Positions 39,001 to 51,300 of a stretch of DNA of 64,000 nt are shown one piece after another. Location: positions 68,865,392-68,929,391 of the forward strand of contig NC_030684.2 in NCBI RefSeq assembly GCF_000004195.4, given 5' to 3'. The position numbers were made by a program, and so were the translations under genes. Source of the stretch: Xenopus tropicalis. Its lineage: Eukaryota; Chordata; Amphibia; Anura; Pipidae. Below the pieces are notes generated by a model, which did no database searches, was not told the origin of the DNA, and saw nothing but the letters and a program-made list of their open reading frames with translations. Positions within the stretch are counted from its first letter, which is position 1. Every line of letters begins with the position of its first letter.

Positions 39001-42000
39001 TAATTGGTACTGACACTAGTTTATCAGGTGAGAGTCCAGGCAAAGCTTCAAAGCTGGCAAAGTTCAGGCAGGTCAGACAACTAAGGTTCAATACCAGGAT
39101 CAGGAGTGTCTGCCACAGGCAATGTGACTAGCAGGAAAGAAGACTGGCATTGTGAAACAGACTGGAATAGGTAGGCTTTAATACAGGGAAAGCCAATATC
39201 TCTAAAGCAGGGGTGCCCAGACTTTGTCACCCTGTGATCTACTCTTGCCACCTGGCCTCCGTCATGAGATCTACCACAGTTAAAATAGTGCAACATCTAT
39301 CATTTGGGCAATCAGCAAGAAAACGTATCAATCGATATTTAACAAATATACACAGCAATATATAGATGCATTGTCAACTTAATGCCCACAAAACATTATT
39401 CAAGTGCCAACTTCAAGTTTAATGTGAAAGGATTGTAGTAGTTTTTACTTCCCTTATGGTCCTCTTTGTAGTCTGCACACAGAAACATATAAAGGGGGAA
39501 TAAATATATACAGCAGCCTGGTAGGGACAATCTTCTATACTGGCATGAATCTACAAAGATGGATGGCTTGAGCAGCCACACTCGAAAGCTCCAGTATGCT
39601 GGGTGGAAAAAAGAGGTGTCAGGATGTCATCCCACTGCATTCCACCTCGAGGTGTACCAGAAACTTTAAAGTGGCAGACCGCAATCTACCTTTTGGGCAC
39701 CCCTGCTCTAAAGTATACCAGGTGACGGTATCAAACAAAGGACAAAACAAGGGACAATTCCTTACATTTATGGCACTTACTGGGGAATATTTGCCAAAAG
39801 GTACTTTTTGTTATATTTGTATTTTACCACCACATCTTTTTACACTAGATGCATGCACTAGAATCTACTTGTGAGTGGGTATAGAGATGAATTCTCCCAC
39901 CTTTATATCTCAGTATGAGGTAAAATAATGTTGTTTCCCTAACTCTGTAGTTTATGTGTTTTCAAGCCTATTAAGTAAGAATTCCATTAAACAGATGGGA
40001 AGAAGGAAGAATTGTGTTACTAAATAACCTCCCTCCCTTCCTGTAATGGTACTGTAGGTGTAATTAAAACTTATGCACCATGTGAATTCATAGTAACTGT
40101 ACATTTTTCATTAAAAGAATGTGTAGAGAACATTTTCACTTACTGCTCTTTAAAGATGACATATTAAATAAATAGAAAACCCCTAACTTTGTAGGCAATT
40201 ATGAATAATATATGGTGCTGGTTTCACTTTGGGCTAAGATTGAATACAGTCTATAAAAATGAGCTCCCTATAGATCCTCTCAGGTATCTGTCAGTGTTTC
40301 AAATGAAGGGTGGGCGTGTCCTAACAGCCCCTGCCAGAAGCACAGTAGGAATGGGAGAGCCAATCACAGCCTTGCACGCACACAAGCAAAGACAGGCTTC
40401 AGTTCCCTATCAAGTCAGCCTAGCTGCTGATTGGTTCCTATCCTATAGTGCGGTGTGCTGAGAGCCCCTGGCTCCCCTGCACATCCGGAGAATTCAGCCA
40501 ACAGAAAGTGGAACAGATGGGCGGGACTAGTGGGTTTTGGTGGAATTTCTCAATAAATCAGTCCGAAGCACAACTTTTTTAAGCACAATCCTTCTATGTT
40601 TAGAGGAGTATAATTCACTGGTACATTCTTACTTTTTATATGATATGTCTCCTTTAATACCTTTAAAGACTGTTTCAATTTTGTCTATTTCTAATGTTTT
40701 CTAGTCACTTTCTATCTGGTCCTAATGAATATCTCAGTGTCAGATGGCAGTATAAATGAAGACTTGGCACTTGAACTCACAAAAAACCTGGTAAGAGTTT
40801 AGAATTTAAAAATTTGTCAGAACCAACACATATAACTACACATACTTTCTAATTGCCCACACATTCCTACAGTGGCACAGTACAGGTGCAGAGCACAGCA
40901 TCAGCCACTGCAGGCTAGTGCTGTTATTATCTCCTTTCCTTTGGAAGTTGGTAAATACAGGGCCCTGTTCCTGTGTCCACTGCTGCTTCTTAATGGAATT
41001 GTGCACGGTGGCAGCTCCCTGACACCTGCATTGCTTAAAATGCTCCTATGCCCCACCTAGTGGTAGATATGATAACAGCAATAGTAAAATAGTAAAAATC
41101 CAAGTCCGGTTTACAAAAGTCATGAATCCTCCAGTTACAGTAAGTAGGAGAAACAATAGTTTATCTGAAAGCAGTTACATTGTGCAGTGCTTACCCTTTA
41201 TGAAAGCTCAGGATTAGGCACATGACCTCAGATTGCTAGCTACACAACAATATTACAACAAACAAAAAATAAACTTTTAAATGGTAGAGTGAATTATTTG
41301 CAATGTACCCGGTGTAATTTAGTAATAAAAAGTACACTATAAGAATCATGACAGAATCTCTTAACTTGTGGCACAGAGGCAGCATTGTATTCATGGGGGC
41401 AGAGACCTGCTGCCTCTCTTATTTAGGCAAGAAGGCAGGGTACAAAATGACAAAAAAATTATGCATTGTGCCAAGTTAGTTGCACTTTGAACACTGCTTT
41501 CCCAGTTGTAAATAACGTATATGGGTTTGCACATTGTGCAGTTCACATAATTACACCTTTACCTGGTGAAATATTGAGTTATTTTTTATACCAAATATTC
41601 TAGGTAAGCGGTCATTTTCCAACTAAAGACTTACTAAATAATAACAAGTTACAGTTATGGGATCAATTATCCAGAATGTTTGGGACATGCAGTTTTCCAG
41701 ATAAGGGATATTTCCATAATTTGGATCATCTTACCTTAAGTCTACTAAAAAATAATTTAAACATAAAATAAACCCAATAGGATTGTTTTGCCACCAATAA
41801 GGATTAAGTATATCTTATTTGGGATAAAGATTTTGTTTTATTATTACAGAGAAAAAATAAATCATTTTTAAAAATTTGAATTATTTGCTTATAATGAAGT
41901 CATGAGAGAGGACATACCTGTACTAATAACTAATCAATAAAAAGTATTCATTTTCCTATTTTCTCCCAGATTTATCATATTTTGGCGAGATCTGACTTTG

Positions 42001-45000
42001 CAATAGTTCAGATTATGGTGAATGAACAGTAAGTACATTTCTACAGGCCACAGCAATGTGTAATAATGTGTACTGCAAACCACTGTACTGAAAGATATAC
42101 TGGGGCTGCTATACTAGGAAAGTTTAACTAGGAAATTTGCCTATAGTAACCAGTCACATGTGTGCTTTTCTTAAGCTGGCCATACACGCACCGATAATAT
42201 CGTACGAAACATAGGCTGCTGATATCGGTCGACCAGCCGATCGGCCAGGTTTAAAGATTTTGAGCAAAATCTGCTGTCAGGGCTGAATCGGCAGGAGGTA
42301 GAAATCCTATTGTTTCTACCTCCTTATCTGCCGTTTCAGCCCTGAACGTTTAGTGGCTGATTGAATGATCTTTAGTGCGACCGATGGTCACACGAAAGAT
42401 CCCAAATCGCCACGTGTGTGGCCACCTTAACTCTAATTGTTAACTGGGCTCTCTGGGTAATAGTATCTATGTTGGTAAAGTATTCCCATTCTCTTAATAG
42501 AGAGGGAATGTATTGTACTGCACTGATTTAGATTATTATTCTATATATTATTCTATATATAGCTCTGACATATTCCACTGCTTTACAGAGATTAAACATC
42601 ATTCTTTCCCCAGTGCAGCTTACAATCTAGGGTCCTTATTCACATTCACACACAGTAGAGTCAATTGTATTAGGAGGTAATTAACCTGCTAGCAGGGCTG
42701 GAACTAGGGGTAGGCAGAAGAGGCACCTGCCTAGGGTGCAAGGCTGGGGGGGGTGCCAACCCCTGGTCAGCACTCCTTACCGCCCCCCGTCCTTTGTGTG
42801 CATGCATAGTGACAACCCCCACACACGTAGTCACTGTGCATGCGCGCGCTTCTTTGCTTGCGTTCATGCACATGTGGGGGGTGGAGGACACAGGGGCGAG
42901 GTGGCCAGCCGGGTTGCTTAGGGTTTGGCCTGCCACTGCCTACCAGTATGTTTTGGGAGTATGGGAGGAAACTGGAATATGTGGAGGAAACCCACGCAGA
43001 CACAAGGAGAAAATCAAAACTGCTTGCAGATAGTGCCCTAGCTGGAACTACACCTGGGATCCCAGCACTGCAAGGCAGTAGAGCTAACCATTGCACCACT
43101 GTGCTACTTAATTAAGATTTATTTTTTTTAATAAAGCAACATGTTTTAAGGCATTTTTAAGACAGGCTCAAATCTTTCTTCTGCCACAGAGTTTGCTGCA
43201 GTAATGAACCTCAGAAAGAACAACGTGCCAAAAGAAAGGTAACTATCAGTCACTGCAATGTGAACTTCACAAAGGGGAAATACCGGTAAGTACCCTGTTG
43301 TGTATATTACCATGGAAAGGTCCTTTGAAAAGAGACAAACAAGCAAAAAACAAATAGGTAACTAATGTAGTTCCTTCAAATTTCTCAACATTCCTGATAA
43401 ATATGTGTTATATTGTTTCCCTATTTCTTTTAGTACAGGGTCTTTAGGCAGCTAAATCTATTCACAGATGACAGCGTGCAAATGACATGCAAGTTAGGTT
43501 CAGTGCACTGCATTGGGCAATGTAAATGACCCCTAAGATTTCATACTAATCACTTACACACAGTCTGCCCCTCCTGAGTACCACACTACTGAATGTAGGC
43601 AGTGTTAATGAGAGAACTGAAGGTGTTTGTGCTTCATTGTGGGGGTAGGGTGCTTAGTGTGAAAAACATGGTGGAATCTGTCTATACTTTGTAACTTGCT
43701 CTGCAAGAACTTGGGGCCCTTGAAATATATTGTACACAGTCAGGCTGCCATACACACATCATTGTCATGCTATTAGAATGTGATGCAGACATATGTAAAG
43801 AGGCATTTTAAGGATGTTGCAGGCAATGTTACTGGGTAGTTGCCATGTTTTATTGATTTACTAATAAACATTTCCATTTTGCAAATTCTTAAGAAAGGCA
43901 ACTACTTTTTTTAAAGGGCTAAAACTTCAGTCTTGAAGGGTGATACAGTTTAACTTTTCCATAAATATGTCTGAAAATTATTTATCATATGAAACAGTAT
44001 TTTTAACACTGTTGTTTATTGCTTATTTTGACAGAGGAGTGTAATAAGAGACACCACAGATTTCATGTGAGTACTAGAATGGATGCAATACTGGACCATT
44101 TGATTATGGTTTATTTAAGATACGAGAATGTCCTGTACCCTGGTAATAAGAATATGCTTGTGTTGCAGATTTGAGTCAAAACTGGCCATACAAGCAACTT
44201 CATCTGACACCCCTGATACTCTGACCAAGAACTTGACAAATCTCTTTGAGAATTTTCATTACACCGATACACAGTTGCAAAAGAATCTCTCTGTAATATC
44301 TGTGAGAGTGCAACATTTAGGTAATTATTTTCTTGCTTTTCTCTTTGCCCTATAAATACAGGACATTCTTATTTATTTTCCAATTATTTCCTAACAGAAA
44401 GTGTTAATGGCATATCGTTTTCTTCTATAATCCCAGTATTATACACCATGCTCCTTTGATAGACATGATAGAATGTAAATATGACAGATATATGATTTAA
44501 ATGGCACTTTATTTGAGTACCTGCATTGATCAAGCGGGACTATCATGGCACGAACTACAGATCTACCTTTTGTAGTTCTAGGACAATGTCCTCAAGAGAT
44601 TACTAATTCCAGTGAGAAAGGAACATATACATGGATGGAAAAAGATCCAACAGAAACAGCAACAGTTCAATGCCAAAAAAACCCTGAGGAAGTTGCTACC
44701 AGATATTGGTAAGACAAAAACTTACAAAGCTAACCCAATATATATACATAGAGATTATAGGTCAAAAGACATGTAAAAGTAAAATGTAAGAATGATATTA
44801 GAAAAAGTAACAATGTCATTCTTATTTGCCTTTACTTAAATGGGAAATATCTTATTTATTACTAGATTTTAGCTAATTTATTTCTCTTAAATAGTTAGGA
44901 AAGAAAGAGTGTGTAGCTTAATAAAATAACATTCCCTTGATGCATATTTGCATTTATTACTACTATGTAATATATATTATATATATATATATATATTCCT

Positions 45001-48000
45001 CAGTGCTTTATGAAGATTATACAGTAATCTCTGCTCCAGCGGAGTTTATGTTTCAGGCTTACAATACCACAAACTCAAGTGAGGTCTCATTGTTGCCCTT
45101 AAAAGGAACAGTTCAGTGTAAAAATGGAACTGGGTAAAATATATACAGAGTGCACAAAATAAAAAATGTTTTCAAGATAGTTAGGTAAAAATGTAATCTA
45201 TAAGGGCTGGAGTGGGCAGATGTCTAACATAATGGCCAGAACTCTACTCCCTCCTTTACAGCTCTCTAAGCTGTTAGCAGTCAGTAACCAATCAGTGACT
45301 TGAGGTGGGGGGGCAAAAGGGACATAACTGTTCAGTTAGTTTGCATTTGAATCTGACCTGTGTCCCATGTGGCCCCCCCTAAAGTCACTGACTAACTAGC
45401 AGGTTAGAGAGCTGAAAGCAGGAAGTAGAGTTCTGGCCATTATGTTAGACATCTGTCCAATCTAGCCGATGTTTAATTTTTTAAAATTTTTCTCTTTTTC
45501 CTATTGACAGTCAATATAGATGAAGTGTTTAATACTTGCTTAAGTTCTAAAACAAGTATGAATTTTTCTTTATCTTTATAGCAATATTGACATCACTACT
45601 GAACGCCCCAAGTGGGAAAGTCCATATCTGGAAAGATGCTTGCCTGTCCAGACTTTTCCAGACACTATAAAAGAGCTTCAAAATGTTGTTGTAACCTTAG
45701 GTAACATTTATTAAACTTCTAAATATACTAATATGCTAAATATATTGGTTATTATTTAGCATAGATAAATTGCGGGTACATCTATTTTTTGTTTTTAATA
45801 TAAAGATATAGTTCCTACACTAAGGCCACAAATGCTAATAGGCACAGCAGCATAACCCTATCATATATTACTCTAAAGTAGAGCTAGTGTTTCTGGTGTC
45901 AGAAACTGATTTGGCCCTATGGGAACGATTCAGGTAAACCATTTGGGCCATGGTGTAACAAAGGTATATGCAGTGATGCAACTATACAGAACTGCTTTCT
46001 CTATAACCTTAGCGAAACCCCCCCTCTCCCCTCCTATCTGAGAGTAAGTGGGTTTTTATAAAAAGATTAACTAGGACTCCTGGAGCTTACATTGCATTGT
46101 AGTTTCTCAGTGACCAATATTTAATGCTGTAGCTATGGAATTCCTTATTTGCAATCTGACGGCAGAACTCTGCTCACTGCAGCACCTTTGGATTACATGG
46201 CTACATTAAGAGTGAGTGACTTCCTTTTACATTTACAGTTTCACATGACAATGGAAACAAAGGGGAAAGTTGTGCTGACCACTTTAAACCATTACGCAGG
46301 GGTGCAATGAGGCTGTGACCACAAAATCCTCTGCACTAACCCATAATCAATATATATTAAGACTTTCTGTTCATTAAGCTACTAAAAATGTCCCCTCCTT
46401 TAAACAAAACAAGGATTTTTGGTCCCTATATTTAAAGGAGAAGGAAAGGCTAATAAAGAGTTAATCTCAAGCTGCAGGCATACCTTCAGTTCCCTTAATA
46501 GTGCCCTTAAGTCTCCCCCAATTTCTCCTGTTCAGATGATCAGAAGCCTCATAGGAAAAAAACATGCTGAGCTCTGTAAAGAAAGTTCCTATAATGCCTC
46601 GCTCCAAGACCAAGACCGGTGTACATGCTCAGTTTGTAAGACTGTATGAGGAAGCTTCCTGCTGATTGGCTCAGATCCACATTCCTATGGGGGGGGGGAG
46701 TTCTCAGCATTCTTGAGGGAGGAGAGGGGAGAGAGCTGAGTGTCTCTGGCACAGGAAAACAAAGAGACAACAAATCCTGTTTCTTTTGACAGAGAAGTCA
46801 GTGCAGCGTTTCTGTGAGTGCTTATGGCTGTATTTACATAGACCTTTCTGATAAAGCTTACTTAGTTTTTACCTTTCTTTCTCCTTTAAGCTTGCCAACA
46901 ATGACAAATGTATTCCCAGTCTGGCATGTCCGACACTCACTTTCATCTGATTCATTAAGAATGATTTGGCTTCATTATACATTTTACACAGGGACTGAGT
47001 TTTACCTGCCATTTGCTGGCTCTCAAGTTTAAAATCCTTTTTATTGGCTCCACTGGGAACACCTGACTGTAGCTGGGAATGATGGGAGCTACAACATGGA
47101 ACTGACCACTGCTCCTGTATAAACTATATCAAAAAAGGGGACGCTGAGCACACCATTAAATTTTAAATCATTAGGTGGAATGAGGCTGTGACCACAACAT
47201 TTTTTTACAGACAAAAGAGGGCCTTCGCACTCGCCCATAATCAATATATATAGGACATTAAGACATTTTGTGCATTAAGACTAAGAAATGCCCTCCCCTT
47301 TAAACAAAACAGGGAATGTTTGTCTATATATTGTCAGTACCACATGACAATTGCGGCACTTTTATTACATATTACATCATGCAAATATTTGTAATATGTG
47401 GAGTAATTTGCATTTATAAGCCCCAAAGCTGTTGTTTTAGACACCCATCTATTTCCTAACTATTGGGTAAATTACCTCTTTTTTACACATACATTAAAGC
47501 TATTTATCAGTCAGGACTCCCAATAATTACCCTAACAGCAACCGCTGGGTCTGCTGGCTGTATTAGGCTGAAGTCCCATAGAGAGATCTAGTTGCCTGTG
47601 CTAGATCTCTGCTACCTCTGGCAACCAATCTCTCCGGAAATGCCTTTCCACTGGAAACAATACGAATCGGTGGTGGAAAGACCTACGCATCGATTTGGTT
47701 TTCTGAATTCACACAAAGTTACCTGCAGGAGGAAACCGCGCAAATTCGTGATGCATAGGCCTTTCCACCACCGATTCATATTGTTGTAGCAGAGATCCAT
47801 TTGGGGGCGACTAAATCTCCCCATGGGATATCAGTCTTAATAATCCCTACACACCTCCAAAATTACTACAGCCTAGCACAAAACCATTAACTTATATTAA
47901 AAATGCACCATAGGCATCCTGTTTTCTACAAAGAATAGAGCAAGGCAGACAATTACAACTAAGCAGATATTGTGTGGATATGAATAAAAAGGCAGAAAAC

Positions 48001-48320
48001 CCTAAACCCTAACAAATCATTAGAATTAAAGAGAAATTATTTCAGGTAAATTCGTTTTTCTTTTTCTTTTAGAAAATGCCCCCATTTTGGCCAAGCACGT
48101 TTTAAATCTAATCAAGGACTTTGACATTTTAACAAAAGATGAGACAGAAATCATTCTCACCAAAATAACTGAAATTGTTGGCGTGGGAGGTGTCGATCTG
48201 CCTAGGGCACAGACAATTTTAGGCATTCTTAACAACATCATAATAAAGGGAGAGGAACTGTGGCCTTTTACCAACAGGTAAGTTTAATAAACATGTGCCA
48301 TATATATGTATATATGTGTA

Positions 48321-48361
<41 letters not shown>

Positions 48362-51300
48362 TGTATATATATTTAATGTCTGATGCACCACATAATCTCA
48401 AATGTGTATTAACAGTAATTACCATTAATGTTGTAGTGTTGTAATAAAAATAAGAATAATAAAAAGTGTATAAATTAGAAATGTATTAAATGAATATACT
48501 TTAGAAAGGGAAATGGATGATTGTACCACTGCTGGTACTGAAGATGGTTTTAACTGGTTCCAATGTACTTTTGGTCAGAATCAATTTTCCCCACCTCTGA
48601 GGCAAACACTTCAGAAGGGTTTTTCTACCAACCAGAAGTAAGTCGGGACTTGCTTGGCCAAGCTACTGTTTCCCCTATTTATATATTTTTTCCCCTCTCG
48701 CTAAAAGGATTTTAAACCTCACAGAGGAAATTGGATACAAAATGGATTATTCTGGCATGGCTGCAAATGTCAGTGAAGAAAATATGGCTCTTTCTGTGTC
48801 AAATGTTGAATTCCACACTTTTGAAGAAATCTATTTTACAGTTAAAACATATGAGGAAGGAAAATATCCTGAGGTATGGATGCTTTCTTTTATATATATT
48901 CCCATTGTGCAACCATGTGCTTTACATTGTCATAGGCTAGGACTCTGCAGTGATTTTGCTTTATGCCTTGTGAATATTATGCTTATACAGGTATAGGACC
49001 CGTTATCCAGAATGCTCGGGACCAAGGGTATTCCAGATAAGGGGTCTTTCTGTAATTTGGATCTTCATACCTTAACTCTACAAAAAAATCAATAACACAT
49101 TAATTAAACCCAATTGTTTTGCCTCCAATAAGGATTAATTATATCTTAGCTGGGATGAAATACAAGGTACTGTTTTATTATTACAGAGAAAAAAGAAATC
49201 AAATTTAAAAACCTGAATTATTTGATTAAAATGGAGTCTATGGGAGACAGGCTTTCTGTAATTCGGAGCATTCTGGATATCAGGTTTCTGGATAATGGAT
49301 CCCTTACCTGTATTAATATAGTGAATTGGATAATGTAGAAATGTCTGAAATGTTTGCATGGCTTACAGTTGTAAACCAGGCTGGTTACCATTGGCCTATT
49401 TAAAAATGCTTTGAGGGTTTGTTATTTCAATGGCAAAACATCAAAATTACAATACTCTTATATTACAAGACTCATACTAGCCTTAAAGGGGATATCCAAC
49501 AAAAATCCATTAAGACATTTTCTAAACATAATCAACTAAAAATGCTTTATTGTTTGTGAAATAATCAACTAACTCATTAGTATCCCCCTCTCAGCCATCT
49601 GTCTCTCTACATGCAGCTTTCTGTGGGAGTCATTTATTTTTACAGTTATCTCTAATACATTGTCCAGGCAAATGGAGCACAGGCCAATAATGTATTAGAG
49701 CTATCAATCAGTCTCTGACTCCATCGCCTGCATGTAGAGAGACAGATTGCTGAGAAGGGAATACATATAATTAATGTAGGGTAATAATTATTACTGAATA
49801 GCTCCTAATTTGTAATTGATTATGTTTAGAAAGTTTCCAGGAGATAAACTTAATATAGATTTAGATAACTGATTGTTCCCCTTTAATGAAAGCAAATGTT
49901 ATTCTATGCAACTTTCCAGTGAACATTAATTTAAAATGCCATGTTTTTAAAGTAATGCATAAATGTAACTGCTATTGAAAGTAGTATCTGTCTGGCTGTT
50001 TATATTATCTGCCCTTCTAGTTCTGACTAGAGATGTAGCGAACTGTTCGCCGGCGAACTAATTCGCGCGAACGTCGGGTGTTCGCAAGTCCGCAAATTCG
50101 CGAACTTTTCGTGATGTTCGCAATTTGGGTTCGCCGGCACCGAAAAAATCGCAAAACTTACGATAACGGTACGAATGCTCCGAAAAAGTCGCAAAACTTA
50201 CGATAATGGTACGAATGCTCCGAAAAAGTCGCAAAACTTACGATAACGTTACGAAAGCTCCGAAAAAGTCGCAAAACTTACAATAACGTTACGAAAGCTC
50301 CGAAAAAGTCGCAAAACTTACGATAACGGTACGAATGCTCCGAAAAAGTCGCAAAACTTACGATAACGTTACGAAAGCTCCGAAAAAGTCGCAAAACTTA
50401 CGATAACGGTACGAATGCTCCGAAAAAGTCGCGAAACTTACGATAACGGTACGAATGCTCCGAAAAAGTCGCAAAACTTACGATAACGTTACGAAAGATC
50501 CGAAAAAGTCGCAAAACTTACGATAACGGTACGAAAGCTCCGAAAAAGTCGCAAAACTTACGATAACTTTACGAAAGCGCCGGAAAATACGAAAAAGTCG
50601 CAAAATTACCGATCATTTCGAAAAACGGCGTGTGTCAATTTTTCAGAGGTTTTTGCCCTTGATCCCCCTCCTGCATGCCACTGTCCAGGTCGTGGCACCC
50701 TTTAAACAACTTTAAAATCACTTTTCTGGGCAGAAATGGGTTTTCTAGGTTTTAAAGTTCGCCTTCCCATTGAAGTCTATGGGGTTCGCAAAGTTCGCGA
50801 ATATTCGCAATTTTCGGCGGAAGTTCGCAAACAGGTTCGCGAACTTTTTTTTTGAGGTTCGCTACATCCCTAGTTCTGACTCATAAAGCAATGGAGTAGA
50901 AGCCAGCTGATTAAAAAACAGGAGGAGAACTTACTTCTGCCATATTGGCAAGCAATAATATTCTGCCTTAGACTGGCTAACAAATATAGCACCCTATATA
51001 AAATCATGCTTAGAATCTGTTACACCCAGTCATACCTGGGTGGCCACCCCAGTTGTGAATATTTAGAAGATATGCACCATTTCATTACAGCATTCTATTA
51101 GACCAATTTGCCAGAGATCAGTTTCATGAAGGTGCCTTGCAAAATCCCTGTGGAATCAGCTTGTCTTTGTCTGTTCTTTCACCTAAAGCGGCATCTTTTT
51201 TGCTGTGGTCAGTCATACTGCTACTGCCCAATGCAGTAAGGGACCGGAAAGGTTTGGAACCAGATACTGTATGTGTTCAGACATAGTATGGTCTGGGCTT

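Larger units (their letters stand above)
42029..43189 (+). other. Intron 6 (1.2 kb), nearly all repeats
   Basis: Holds the 42,171 MITE and an interrupted SINE-like element (42,541-43,110). Confidence 0.75.
45701..48072 (+). other. Intron 11 (2.4 kb), nested repeats
   Basis: 45,960-47,345 is a dispersed repeat present in two overlapping partial copies and interrupted by a T2-type MITE. 47,563-47,839 is a further palindromic MITE. The remainder is unassigned. Confidence 0.75.

Noticed and set aside
45000..45136. Possible extra exon between exons 10 and 11 ([17 protein letters not shown]...)
   Set aside because: Exon 10 joins exon 11 directly across a conserved HormR cysteine (ATRY-C) in matching phase; the candidate has no acceptor/donor pair that fits and lies beside repeats.
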